A DNA stretch of 64,000 nt, taken from assembly GCF_000255455.1 (NCBI RefSeq), contig NZ_JH621252.1:83358-147357 (forward strand). Reading direction: 5' to 3'. This document shows, in pieces, positions 44,149 through 53,075 of this stretch; the stretch's first letter is position 1; every line of letters begins with the position of its first letter. Below the pieces are notes generated by a model, which saw nothing but the letters and a program-made list of their open reading frames with translations, ran no database searches and was not told where the DNA came from. The position numbers and the translations under genes are program-made. The stretch is from Aquimarina agarilytica ZC1. GTDB lineage: Bacteria > Bacteroidota > Bacteroidia > Flavobacteriales > Flavobacteriaceae.

Positions 44149-44493
44149 TTATACCAATTGAAACACTTTATCCATTTCAATCCATTTCTCACCATTTTTG
44201 GCCCAAGGTAAACCTTGTTGGTATTTCCACATTAATTGCTCCCATTCTTGCACTTTTGGATTATTGGCATCCATGGATGCCTTTTTATTAGGATCAAAAG
44301 TTTCATCACATTCCATAATCATAAACATACGATTTCCCGAAAGGTAAATTTGCATATCCACTATTCCAGCGTCCTTAATACTGGCTGTAATTTCGGGCCA
44401 TGCATTTCCTGGAGCATGATATTCCTTATATTCTGCAATTAATTTAGGGTCGTCCTTTAAATCGCAAGTAAGACAGTATCTTTTTGTTTTCAT
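44149..44493 (-). CDS. L-rhamnose mutarotase family protein (DUF718), probably L-fucose/L-galactose mutarotase
   Basis: The 114-residue protein starts MKTKRYCLTCDLKDDPKLIA and contains EYHAPGNAWPEITASIKDAG, IYLSGNRMFMIMECDETF and WEQLMWKYQQGLPWA, matching the RhaM/DUF718 fold. These enzymes interconvert anomers of L-sugars so that the right anomer reaches the dehydrogenase. It lies 12 bases after the permease gene. The substrate is deduced from the cluster, not the sequence. Confidence 0.85.
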   Translation of the reverse strand: MKTKRYCLTCDLKDDPKLIAEYKEYHAPGNAWPEITASIKDAGIVDMQIYLSGNRMFMIMECDETFDPNKKASMDANNPKVQEWEQLMWKYQQGLPWAKNGEKWIEMDKVFQLV

Positions 44494-44505
44494 AGTATAA
44501 ACTAA

Positions 44506-45825
44506 TTATTGATTATCAACTTTTGAAGCATAAAGCCCATAAAGAGCTACTACCGAAATACAAATTAAAGGCATTATGAATGAAAACTTCACTTCGGGCA
44601 CACCCATAATTAACGTATCGGCAAGATTTGAACCACCCACATCAATAATTAACCCTTGTATGGGCGGAAAAATAGCCCCACCAACTATAGCCATTACTAA
44701 AAAAGCAGAACCGACCTTAGCTTCATCCCCCATGTCTTTTAATGCAATTCCATAAATGGTTGGGAACATAATTGACATAAATAAAGAAATACATACTAAT
44801 GAAATTAACCCAGGCATGCCTGGCAATACAATAGCTCCTACACAACAAACCATGGCCAACACAGCAAATAGTGTAAGTAATTTTGGTGCTTTTAATTTAC
44901 TTAGCAATGCCGTTCCTAAAAAGCGTCCACCCAAAAAGATTCCCATAGCTATTATATTCATATAAGTGGCATTTAAATCTGTCCCAGCCGATTCGTTCAT
45001 GTATTGAACGTACTGATATATGGCAGTCCAACACATAATTTGAGCGCCAACATAAAACATTTGGGCTAATACTCCTGGAAAAAATGCTTTTTTAGAAAAA
45101 ACCCTTTTTAAAGATTCCTTAAATGTTAGGGCTTCAAATTTTTGCACTGTCGGTATTTTTGTAAAAGCGATAATGGCAAGAATAATCAATACCACTACAC
45201 CAATACCTAAATATGGGTAACTTATAATACTTAAATCTTCGGTTTTAATTGCTGCTTTTGTTGCAGTGTCCAAAGCGGCATAAGTTTCATCATTATAATC
45301 TGCCGATTTAATTTGGCTAAGTACAACAAATTGCGCAATCATCATTCCCGAAATAGAACCTATTGGATTAAATGACTGTGCCAAATTTAAACGTTGTGTA
45401 GCTGTTTCTGGAGCACCTAAAGACAATACCAAAGGATTTGAAGTGGTTTCCAAAAGCGCCAATCCACATGTAATCACGTAAAGGGAAATCAAAAAGAAGG
45501 CATATTCTTCAAATAAAGCTGCTGGATAAAATAAAAATGCTCCCAATGCATATAACGATAGCCCTAGTAAAATACCTGATTTATAACTGAATTTTTTTAT
45601 AAATAAAGCCGCAGGTATCGCCATACAACCATAGCCAAAATAAAAGGCAAATTGAACTAAATAAGCTTGAAACCAACTCAACTCAGGCATTACTTTTTTA
45701 AATGCAGTAACCATTGGGTTGGTGACATCATTAGCAAAACCCCATAATGCGAATAAAGAAGTGATGATAATAAAAGGAAACAATAACTCTTTACTCACAA
45801 GAGGAGTCTTTTTGGTATTCTCCAT
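44506..45825 (-). CDS. fucP: L-fucose:H+ symporter family permease (FucP-like)
   Basis: The 439-residue major facilitator protein has about 12 membrane helices and the FucP-type opening LLFPFIIITSLFALWGFAND, where the FucP family has a proton-coupling Asp, plus LVQFAFYFGYGCMAIPAAL. It would import L-fucose or the closely similar L-galactose. It has its own upstream region: a terminator ends the previous gene and a perfect palindrome lies 25 bases before the ATG. Confidence 0.9.
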   Translation of the reverse strand: MENTKKTPLVSKELLFPFIIITSLFALWGFANDVTNPMVTAFKKVMPELSWFQAYLVQFAFYFGYGCMAIPAALFIKKFSYKSGILLGLSLYALGAFLFYPAALFEEYAFFLISLYVITCGLALLETTSNPLVLSLGAPETATQRLNLAQSFNPIGSISGMMIAQFVVLSQIKSADYNDETYAALDTATKAAIKTEDLSIISYPYLGIGVVVLIILAIIAFTKIPTVQKFEALTFKESLKRVFSKKAFFPGVLAQMFYVGAQIMCWTAIYQYVQYMNESAGTDLNATYMNIIAMGIFLGGRFLGTALLSKLKAPKLLTLFAVLAMVCCVGAIVLPGMPGLISLVCISLFMSIMFPTIYGIALKDMGDEAKVGSAFLVMAIVGGAIFPPIQGLIIDVGGSNLADTLIMGVPEVKFSFIMPLICISVVALYGLYASKVDNQ

Positions 45826-45849
45826 AATAATTTGGTTTAATTTTTTAAC

Positions 45850-45861
45850 GAAAACGTTTTC
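45850..45861. promoter_or_regulatory. Palindromic operator candidate before fucP
   Basis: GAAAACGTTTTC, a perfect 12-bp palindrome with the central CG typical of LacI-family operators, 25 bases upstream of the fucP ATG. Confidence 0.5.
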
Positions 45862-45871
45862 TAGTTATTCT

Positions 45872-45906
45872 AAAAAAATCCTTCCTCATATAAGAAAAAG
45901 GATTTT
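45872..45906 (-). terminator. Terminator after the sugar dehydrogenase gene
   Basis: On the minus strand AAAATCCTT pairs with AAGGATTTT and is followed by T residues. It separates the dehydrogenase unit from fucP. Confidence 0.65.
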
Positions 45907-45912
45907 AAAATT

Positions 45913-46704
45913 TTACTCGGTAAGCAATGAACGATCCAAATGAACATAACCCCCATCCACAGTAATAAATTGACCTGTGGTATGTGATGATTTTTCTGAA
46001 ATAGTGAACAAACACTGATCGGCTATTTCCTGTGGGGTAGTCATACGATTTTCTAAAGGAATCTTTTTTACTATAGACTGTAATTTCTCATCACCATTCT
46101 CCAGAGTTTTTATCCAAGTTTCATAGGCTGGAGTCCAACTTTCTGCTATAATAATGGCATTAGATCGTATTCCAAACTTTATCAAATCCACAGCCCATTC
46201 ACGAGTTAATCCCAACACTCCTCCTTTTGATGCTGCATAACCCGAAGTACCTCCTTGACCAGTAAGGGCTACTTTTGACCCAATATTTAAAATATTCCCT
46301 TTTGCCTTTTTAAGCATAGGCAAGCAATATTTTGCCATGGCAAAAAAGCTAACCATATTTAATTTTAAGGAGTACATAAAATCATCTACAGAAGCATCCA
46401 AACCAGCACCATCATTAACACCTACATTATTAATTAAGGCATCTATATGTCCATATTTTTTTTTAATTAGTGTCGCCGCAGCTTCTATTTGAGTATGATC
46501 GGAAAGATCTGTTTTTACAAATAAAGCGTCGATCCCCTTATCCTTTAATTCTTTTTCATAGCCAAAACCACGATCATTTCTACATACAATCACAGGGATA
46601 GCACCTTCATTTGCTAATGCTTGCACAATAGTTTCACCAATACTACCCTTAAGTCCTGCCGCTCCGGTAACTACGACTATTTTATCTTTTAATTTTAAAT
46701 CCAT
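45913..46704 (-). CDS. SDR-family L-fucose/L-galactose dehydrogenase
   Basis: The 263-residue short-chain dehydrogenase has the nucleotide motif VTGAAGLKGSIGETI, INNVGVNDGAG, the catalytic Ser in NIGSKVALTGQGG and the YxxxK motif in GYAASKGGVLGL. In this cluster it most likely oxidises L-fucose or L-galactose at C1 to the lactone. SDR fucose dehydrogenases commonly accept both, which differ only at C6. An alternative is oxidation of a 2-keto-3-deoxy acid. Substrate inferred from neighbours. Confidence 0.82.
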   Translation of the reverse strand: MDLKLKDKIVVVTGAAGLKGSIGETIVQALANEGAIPVIVCRNDRGFGYEKELKDKGIDALFVKTDLSDHTQIEAAATLIKKKYGHIDALINNVGVNDGAGLDASVDDFMYSLKLNMVSFFAMAKYCLPMLKKAKGNILNIGSKVALTGQGGTSGYAASKGGVLGLTREWAVDLIKFGIRSNAIIIAESWTPAYETWIKTLENGDEKLQSIVKKIPLENRMTTPQEIADQCLFTISEKSSHTTGQFITVDGGYVHLDRSLLTE

Positions 46705-46803
46705 GTAAGCTTTAAACTATAGGTCTTGGCAAGTAAGCATTAACCTAATTAATACTAGTTTGATTATACTCAAATAACCAAAAAAATTCTTTTTATCAAT
46801 TTA

Positions 46804-47631
46804 CTACAATGAATAAAATTCAATGGCGTTTTTTCCGTAAATTTTCTCTTTTTCTGAAGCAGAAAAATTTTCAGTATACGTATCAATAATTCCTTTTACC
46901 TCTCCATAGGTCCATTCAATTAATGACACTGGCCAATCGGATCCATACATTACCCTATCCACACCAAATAATTCCATCACGTTATCTAAATAGGGAACAA
47001 AATCCTCTTGCTTCCAACCTTTCCAATCTGCCTCGGTCACCATTCCCGAAAGTTTACAACTCACGTTTTCATGTGCTGCAAGCTCTTTCATCCCTTTCTT
47101 CCAATCGTCAATTTGACCTTCTTTAATATTGGGCTTGGCTATATGATCAATAACAAACTTTTGGTTTGGGTGTTTTTGCACCGTATACAAAGCAGCATGT
47201 AATTGCGATGGGTAAATTAAAATATCATAAGTAAACCCAAACTTTTCTAATTGACTAATTCCATTCTGAAAATTAGACCACATCATAAAATCCACATGAG
47301 GCTCATCTTGCACTACATGACGGAAACCTTTTATAATTTTTTCTTGCGCATAATGCTCTAAGCGACGCTCCACTTTTTTTGCTCTTAAGTCAACCCAACC
47401 TACTACTCCCTTTATAAAATCATGCTTTTGGGATTGCGTTATTAAAAAATTAGTTTCAGATTCGTGTTGATCTGCCTGTACGGCAACACAGCCATCAATT
47501 CCTTTATCCAGTAATTCCTTATGCAAATCTTCGGGTAAAAAGTTTTTTTTAATCGCCGACATCTGATCATTAATCCAGCTGTGCTTTACTTCGCAGTAAT
47601 GCCAAAAATGTTGATGAGAATCTATTTTCAT
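46804..47631 (-). CDS. Amidohydrolase-family sugar lactonase (L-fucono/L-galactono-1,5-lactonase type)
   Basis: The 275-residue protein starts MKIDSHQHFWHYCEVKHSWI. The HQHFW metal motif, VVGWVDLRA, GFRHVVQDEP, FVIDHIAKPNI, VSCKLSGMVTEADW and YGSDWPVS identify the amidohydrolase-2 lactonase group (COG3618). It opens the lactone made by the dehydrogenase. It is followed by the dehydrogenase gene, and preceded by a 16-bp palindrome. Confidence 0.88.
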   Translation of the reverse strand: MKIDSHQHFWHYCEVKHSWINDQMSAIKKNFLPEDLHKELLDKGIDGCVAVQADQHESETNFLITQSQKHDFIKGVVGWVDLRAKKVERRLEHYAQEKIIKGFRHVVQDEPHVDFMMWSNFQNGISQLEKFGFTYDILIYPSQLHAALYTVQKHPNQKFVIDHIAKPNIKEGQIDDWKKGMKELAAHENVSCKLSGMVTEADWKGWKQEDFVPYLDNVMELFGVDRVMYGSDWPVSLIEWTYGEVKGIIDTYTENFSASEKEKIYGKNAIEFYSL

Positions 47632-47654
47632 ACGTTAAATTAAAAACAAAAAAA

Positions 47655-47670
47655 TTGTAAAAGTTTACAA
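47655..47670. promoter_or_regulatory. Palindromic operator candidate before the lactonase gene
   Basis: TTGTAAA-AG-TTTACAA, a perfect 7+7 palindrome 23 bases before the ATG. Its TTGT/ACAA ends recall GntR-family sites and the TTGTGTACAA sites at 54171 and 55997. Confidence 0.5.
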
Positions 47671-47748
47671 CTTTCAAATATGATTTATTTAAGTCTATAG
47701 TTGTGCTTCTTATGTTTATTTTATTACCTCATATAGTTAAGGGCCTAC

Positions 47749-49203
47749 TTAAACATTCTTTAAGAAACTGATAATCCCTTTATTTTCTATGGCTACCAAA
47801 GCTTTTTCAATAAAAGAAACTAAGCCCTTGTATTGAGTTAAATTAGCACCAAATACCTTTTCATTAACTAATACATTTTCCGCTAAATTAGCCATCGTTT
47901 GCGTTTTGGAATCCACTTTAGCCCATTCTTCTTTAAAAAATTGAAGTAGGGTTTTATCATCATTTAATACGATGGTTTCTCCATTAAATTCTCCTTTATA
48001 AAAACGAATTAAGCAAGCTAATGAAAATGCTATTCGTTTAGGAAAACGTCCTTCATTCAATTGAGCAAATTCGGCAAAAGCAGGCAATAAACGAGCACTA
48101 AATTTTGATGTACTGTTTAACGAAATATCAATTAAAAAATGTTTTAACGTAGGATTTTTAAAGCGATCTATAACAGCAGTTATAAAGGCATCTACTTCCT
48201 GTTCCGAAAAATCTGTTAACGTAGGTTTCACTTCTGTAGAAAGTAAGTCTAAAATATGATTTTTAACTAACTCATTATCCATACTTTCTTTAACCGTTCG
48301 TAGTCCAGCTAAGTAAGCTAAAGGGACTAATGAAGTATGTGCTCCGTTTAAAATACGCACTTTCATTTCTCGGTACGAAGAAAGCGCATTGACAAACTGC
48401 ACATTTAATTTTGTTTTAGAAAAAGGCAATTCTTTTTGAATAAAACTAGGTGCTTTTATAACCCAACTATGATAGTCTTCCCCGGCAACTAATAGTGGAT
48501 CATTAAATCCTATTTTTTCATTAATTTCTTGAGCACGATCTTTAGGGTAACCCGAAACAATACGATCCACTAAAGTGCTACAAAAATGATTGTGTTCCGT
48601 TATCCAATCCTGAAAGTCAAAGCCTAAATTCCATTTAGATGCATATGCCAAAATTGTTTTTCTTAAAACATCCCCATTATCTTCGATTAATTCACAAGGT
48701 AGTAATACACATCCCTTATCAGCAGCTCCATTAAAATGAGTAAATCGATGATGCAACCACAACGTTAATTTTGCTGGAAATTCATGCGGAGGTGTATCTG
48801 TAATTTGATCCTCTTTTGAAAATTTTATCCCCGCTTCGGTAGTATTTGAAATTATATAACGCATTTCGGGTAGTTCGGCTGTTGCCAGAAAAGTTTCCCA
48901 TTCTAGATAAGGCTGAATAACCCGACTTACCGACTCAACTAAGCTTACTTCGGATGTTAACTCCCCATTACGAACACCGTCTAAAGCTACATGAAACAAA
49001 CCTTCTTGCGCTCGTAATTCTGAATAATCCCCACGCTTAGTAGGCTTAACCACTACAATACTGCCTCCAAAATCAGTTTGTTTATTTAGTACGTCAATCA
49101 TCCAATCGCAAAAAGCTCTCAAAAAATTCCCGCCTCCAAATTGAAGTATACGCTCTGGGTATTGTACCGGTTTGTTGGTTGTATTTCTATTTAATGTTTT
49201 CAT
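47749..49203 (-). CDS. uxaB: Tagaturonate reductase (mannitol dehydrogenase family)
   Basis: The 484-residue protein starts MKTLNRNTTNKPVQYPERIL followed by QFGGGNFLRAFCDWMIDVLN, the UxaB nucleotide-binding opening. It continues with MRYIISNTTEAGI, CELIEDNGDVL and the catalytic-domain block VKAPSFIQKELPF / MKVRILNGAHTSLVPLAYLAG, where the Lys/Asn/His set is conserved. UxaB reduces D-tagaturonate to D-altronate with NADH. It lies between the uxaA gene and the lactonase gene. Confidence 0.92.
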   Translation of the reverse strand: MKTLNRNTTNKPVQYPERILQFGGGNFLRAFCDWMIDVLNKQTDFGGSIVVVKPTKRGDYSELRAQEGLFHVALDGVRNGELTSEVSLVESVSRVIQPYLEWETFLATAELPEMRYIISNTTEAGIKFSKEDQITDTPPHEFPAKLTLWLHHRFTHFNGAADKGCVLLPCELIEDNGDVLRKTILAYASKWNLGFDFQDWITEHNHFCSTLVDRIVSGYPKDRAQEINEKIGFNDPLLVAGEDYHSWVIKAPSFIQKELPFSKTKLNVQFVNALSSYREMKVRILNGAHTSLVPLAYLAGLRTVKESMDNELVKNHILDLLSTEVKPTLTDFSEQEVDAFITAVIDRFKNPTLKHFLIDISLNSTSKFSARLLPAFAEFAQLNEGRFPKRIAFSLACLIRFYKGEFNGETIVLNDDKTLLQFFKEEWAKVDSKTQTMANLAENVLVNEKVFGANLTQYKGLVSFIEKALVAIENKGIISFLKNV

Positions 49204-49207
49204 ATTA

Positions 49208-49319
49208 GTTGGTAGTTATGAGTTGTCGGTTTGGAATTGTCAGTTGTGAGTTGTCAGTGATGAGGTTAATCTATTTTTTTGAAGAATTTAAAAAATTCTC
49301 ACAACTCCCAACTACCAAC
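49208..49319. repeat. Inverted repeat in the uxaA-uxaB intergenic region
   Basis: GTTGGTAGTTATGAGTTGT (49208-49226) pairs with 49301-49319 with 2 mismatches in 19. Further GTCAGTTGTGAGTTGTCAG-type words fill the loop. The low-complexity AGTTG words suggest a dispersed intergenic repeat or an RNA hairpin between the two genes. Confidence 0.6.
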
Positions 49320-49330
49320 CCACAACTAGT

Positions 49331-50983
49331 CTATAGTGATACGCCTCGTTTCCAAGGAATAAAATCGTTTTGGCCTTTTGTGTCTGCTTTGGCTTGTGTT
49401 TCACCGCTAGCTACTTGTATAATGTGTTCCAATACTTTTTCGCCCATCGTTCGAATCGTATCTTCGCCACTAATTACTGTTCCGGCATTAATATCAATAA
49501 TATCATTCATACGCTCAAATAAAGCAGTGTTACTTGACATTTTTAATACTGGTGTAATGGGGTTTCCGGTTGGTGTTCCCAAACCTGTAGTAAAAACAAT
49601 CATATTACAGCCACTCCCTGCCAAACCCGTGGTACTTTCAACATCGTTACCTGGTGTACATAATAAATTGAGCCCTGGCTTTTCAATTTTTTCGGTGTAA
49701 TCCAATACAGAAACTACGGGTGATGTGCCTCCTTTTTTTGCAGCACCTGCAGATTTCATCGCATCGGTAATCAATCCATCTTTTATATTTCCTGGTGAGG
49801 GATTGTTTTCAAAACCCGATCCAGCTTCAACAGCTCGTTGCGAATAGGTTTTCATTATGGAAGCAAACTTATTGGCATCCTCACTCGTTTCGCAACGATT
49901 AATAATTTCTTGTTCTACTCCATTTAATTCTGGAAATTCTGATAACACTGGCGAACCTCCTAAAGCGGTTAATAAATCTGAGGCATAACCTAAGGCAGGA
50001 TTTGCTGAAATACCTGAAAAACCATCGGAACCACCGCATTCCAAACCAAGAATTAATTTACTCAAGGGGGCTGGTTGTCTTTGAATTTTATTGGCTTCGG
50101 TTAAACTTACAAAGGTATGTTTTACCGCTTCTTCTATAAGATGACGTTCACTTTTACTTTGTTGTTGCTCTAAATAATGTATAGGTTTTTCACAATTTGG
50201 ATCACGATCGGCTATGGCTTTTTGCAACATATCAATTTGAGCATTTTGACAACCCAAACTAAATATAGTTGCTCCAGCAACATTCGAATTGGTAATATAT
50301 CCGGCTAATAGGTTACACAAGGTTTCCGAATCTTGACGAATGCCTCCACAGCCTCCATCGTGTGTTAAAAATTTAATTCCATCCACATTTGGAAACAATC
50401 TGTTTTTAGATAATTCTTCCTTGGTAGTAATGATATCTGTTTCCAGTATGGCTTCCGCAGAAGCGCCTGCTTTATATTTATCAATTAAAGCGGCGGTATT
50501 TACCGCAAAATCTTTTTTTGTTTCGTAGCCCAATACATCCAACAATGCTCCTTCAAGTACATCCACATTTCTGTTTTCACAAAAAGTTAATGGAATCACT
50601 AACCAATAGTTACGAGTACCTACACTGCCATCCTTTCGATAAAAACCATTAAAGGTACGCTCCTTAAATTTTGAAATATCTGGCACTGACCAATCCTGTT
50701 TTTTTTGGTCCGCATTATACACCGCCGAAGCATGTTTTATGTTTTTAGTAGTAATGGCTTCACCTTGCTTAATTGGTATTATTGCTTTTCCTACAAGCAC
50801 ACCGTACATAAAAATTTGATCCCCTACAACAAAATCATGCAAAGCAAATTTATGCTTTTGCTGAATGTCTTGTTTTAACGTAAACGTACACCCTGCTATA
50901 TCGACAAAGGTATTTTTAGGCAATGTGTGAATAGCAACAATAATGTTATCCTTCGGATCTATTTGGGCGTACTGGTTTGTCAT
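49331..50983 (-). CDS. uxaA: Altronate dehydratase
   Basis: The 550-residue protein has both parts of UxaA: an N-terminal SAF domain (residues ~1-95) and the large C-terminal domain starting FNGFYRKDGSVGTRNYWLVI. It has the dehydratase signatures HDGGCGG, FSLGCQNAQIDM, LGLECGGSDGFSGISANPAL and LLCTPGNDVESTTGLAGSGC. It removes water from D-altronate to give 2-keto-3-deoxygluconate (KDG). The metal-binding Cys residues are present. Confidence 0.92.
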   Translation of the reverse strand: MTNQYAQIDPKDNIIVAIHTLPKNTFVDIAGCTFTLKQDIQQKHKFALHDFVVGDQIFMYGVLVGKAIIPIKQGEAITTKNIKHASAVYNADQKKQDWSVPDISKFKERTFNGFYRKDGSVGTRNYWLVIPLTFCENRNVDVLEGALLDVLGYETKKDFAVNTAALIDKYKAGASAEAILETDIITTKEELSKNRLFPNVDGIKFLTHDGGCGGIRQDSETLCNLLAGYITNSNVAGATIFSLGCQNAQIDMLQKAIADRDPNCEKPIHYLEQQQSKSERHLIEEAVKHTFVSLTEANKIQRQPAPLSKLILGLECGGSDGFSGISANPALGYASDLLTALGGSPVLSEFPELNGVEQEIINRCETSEDANKFASIMKTYSQRAVEAGSGFENNPSPGNIKDGLITDAMKSAGAAKKGGTSPVVSVLDYTEKIEKPGLNLLCTPGNDVESTTGLAGSGCNMIVFTTGLGTPTGNPITPVLKMSSNTALFERMNDIIDINAGTVISGEDTIRTMGEKVLEHIIQVASGETQAKADTKGQNDFIPWKRGVSL

Positions 50984-51015
50984 GTTTTTAATCTTAAGTG
51001 ATTATTTATTTCCAA

Positions 51016-51067
51016 CAAAAAACCCTTTTGAATATCCTTATTTTACAATTGAGGACAACCAAAAGGG
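51016..51067 (-). terminator. Terminator-like hairpin after the aldolase gene
   Basis: On the minus strand CCCTTTTG (51067-51060) pairs with CAAAAGGG (51030-51023) around a loop holding an inner TCCT/AGGA pair, followed by a T-run. It splits the aldolase unit from uxaA. Confidence 0.6.
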
Positions 51068-51169
51068 CTCATATTTATGTTTTGTTTCTACCTATGACTT
51101 AAATTCGAATTATGTATTAAAAATTCTAATCCATAATACAGGTTAAAAAGCATATAGCAAAAAGTCAAA

Positions 51170-51838
51170 TTATCCTCTTACTTTTTTAATTGTTGCTATA
51201 GCTTGAGCAACTGTTTTTTGTAAACCATCGAAATCGCGATCCGCTAATATTTGTTTACTAATTAACTGAGATCCCATACCAACACAAGTTACTCCGGCAT
51301 CAAACCATTCTTGTAAATTTGATTCTTCGGTAGTTACACCACCAGTAGGCATAATTGATGTCCATGGCTGAGGACCTACAATACCTTTAACAAATTTAGG
51401 TCCGTATAAATTTCCAGGGAATAACTTTACGATTTCGCAACCTAATTCTTCGGCTCTTGCAATTTCAGTTAGGGTTCCACAACCAGGATTCCAAGCTACT
51501 TTGCGTCGATTACACACCATTGCAATATCCTCGCGCAATACTGGAGTCACAATAAAGTTTGCTCCTAATGACATGTATAATGAGGCTGCGGCTGCATCGG
51601 TAACAGATCCTACTCCCATAATCATTCCTGGTAATTCGGCAATCGCATATTTAGTTAATACTGCAAAAACTTCGTGAGCAAAATCACCACGTGCTGTAAA
51701 CTCTAATAAACGAGCTCCACCATCGTAACAAGCTTTTAATACTTTTTTACCTAATTCGATATCCGGGTGATAAAATAAAGGAACCATTCCTGTTTCCTTC
51801 ATTACCTGAGCTACTTCTATTCTTGAAAATTGTGCCAT
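51170..51838 (-). CDS. eda: 2-dehydro-3-deoxyphosphogluconate aldolase (KDPG aldolase)
   Basis: The 222-residue class I aldolase has EFTARGDFAHEVF, MGVGSVTDAAAA, the Schiff-base lysine in CEIVKLFPGNLYGP and the phosphate loop IMPTGGVTTEESNL. It splits KDPG into pyruvate and glyceraldehyde 3-phosphate, the last step before central metabolism. It may also use 4-hydroxy-2-oxoglutarate, as many relatives do. A 9-bp inverted repeat lies just upstream. Confidence 0.93.
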   Translation of the reverse strand: MAQFSRIEVAQVMKETGMVPLFYHPDIELGKKVLKACYDGGARLLEFTARGDFAHEVFAVLTKYAIAELPGMIMGVGSVTDAAAASLYMSLGANFIVTPVLREDIAMVCNRRKVAWNPGCGTLTEIARAEELGCEIVKLFPGNLYGPKFVKGIVGPQPWTSIMPTGGVTTEESNLQEWFDAGVTCVGMGSQLISKQILADRDFDGLQKTVAQAIATIKKVRG

Positions 51839-51855
51839 TTTTTTTAGTTTTTAGT

Positions 51856-51881
51856 TTTTGGTTACCAGTTGTTAACCAAAA
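51856..51881. repeat. Inverted repeat before the KDPG aldolase gene
   Basis: TTTTGGTTA, 8 bases, TAACCAAAA, 18 bases before the ATG at 51838. It could be an operator or a hairpin in the kdgK-eda transcript. Confidence 0.5.
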
Positions 51882-51931
51882 CTATATTAGTTATTATATT
51901 AAAAATCCCTTTTCGGGAAATTAGGAGTTAG

Positions 51932-52957
51932 TTATCGATCTACTTTAGCTGAACCGTCACTTGCTATAAAGTTTAATACTTCTTCCTTTGATGCTCTATT
52001 AACATCACCAAAAATAGTATGCTTAATTACACATGCCCCAGTTGCAAAAGCAATGGCTTTTTCTAAATCATCTGCATATTCAATTAACCCATATATTAAA
52101 CCTCCCATAAAGGCATCACCTGTACCAACACGATCAACCACTGGCGTAATCTCATTTAAACGTGCTCTGTACATATCGCCCTTATTATAAAGTAGACCAC
52201 CTATGATTTGATGTGACGCATTTAATGAATTACGGTAAGTCATTGCCATAGTTTCCAAATTAGGAAGCATTTTATGTATTTTGGCAAAGCTCTTCTTGGC
52301 ATCCACATCCACCGTATAATCTGGATCTATTTTTTTTTCACCTAACATAAACAATGCCGTATCCACATCACCTAAAATGACATTACTATAACTTAACAAT
52401 TCTGGCATTACCTCCTTAGGGGATTTCCCATAATTCCAAAGTTTTTTTCTGTAATTTAAGTCTGTTGAAATTATTAAGCCTTTAGATTTTGCTGCTTTAA
52501 TTCCTTCTAAACATACTTCGGCAGCATTTTCAGATAATGCGGGTGTAATTCCACTCCAGTGAAACCATGTAGCTCCATCTAAAACTTTATCCCAATCTAT
52601 ATCTCCTTTTTTAATTTGAGAAATAGCCGAGTCGTCACGATCGTAAACCACCGCACTATTTCGACCCGAGGCTCCGTTTTCAAGAAAATAAAGCCCTAAA
52701 CGCTTTCCTTGACGTAAAATATGTTTATGACCAACCCCAAAACTTCGAATAGTATTCATGGCACAATCACCAATGGCGTTAATAGGAATTGCCGTTACAA
52801 ATTCGGCATTAGCACCATAATTAGCTAATGAAGCCGCTACGTTAAATTCACCTCCTCCATAAATTACCTCAAATGAGGTTGCTTGACTAAAGCGAAGGTT
52901 GTTTGGAGGTGAAAACCTTCCTAATATTTCACCGAATGTTATTACTTTATGCATCAT
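51932..52957 (-). CDS. kdgK: 2-dehydro-3-deoxygluconokinase (PfkB family)
   Basis: The 341-residue kinase starts MMHKVITFGEILGRFSPPNN, typical of KdgK, with the ATG at 52957. A longer frame begins at a TTG 11 codons upstream. It contains the sugar site YGGGEFNVAASLANYGA, the FHWSGITPALSE stretch and the ATP/catalytic signature VGTGDAFMGGLIYGL with its catalytic Asp. It phosphorylates KDG on its C6 hydroxyl to KDPG, which feeds the aldolase encoded next. Confidence 0.9.
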   Translation of the reverse strand: MMHKVITFGEILGRFSPPNNLRFSQATSFEVIYGGGEFNVAASLANYGANAEFVTAIPINAIGDCAMNTIRSFGVGHKHILRQGKRLGLYFLENGASGRNSAVVYDRDDSAISQIKKGDIDWDKVLDGATWFHWSGITPALSENAAEVCLEGIKAAKSKGLIISTDLNYRKKLWNYGKSPKEVMPELLSYSNVILGDVDTALFMLGEKKIDPDYTVDVDAKKSFAKIHKMLPNLETMAMTYRNSLNASHQIIGGLLYNKGDMYRARLNEITPVVDRVGTGDAFMGGLIYGLIEYADDLEKAIAFATGACVIKHTIFGDVNRASKEEVLNFIASDGSAKVDR

Positions 52958-53075
52958 AAAAAAAGTTGGCTTTGCTAAGAATAATTTCAAGTAACATTAT
53001 TTTTTCACTTGACATTTCTTACTGATCAAATATGTTTTAAAAAAACCTTGGCAAATTTCCGAAAATTAATTCGAT

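Noticed and set aside
49209-49700. 163-codon plus-strand frame
   Set aside because: Lies antisense to uxaA and over the AGTTG inverted repeat; uxaA has full family support.
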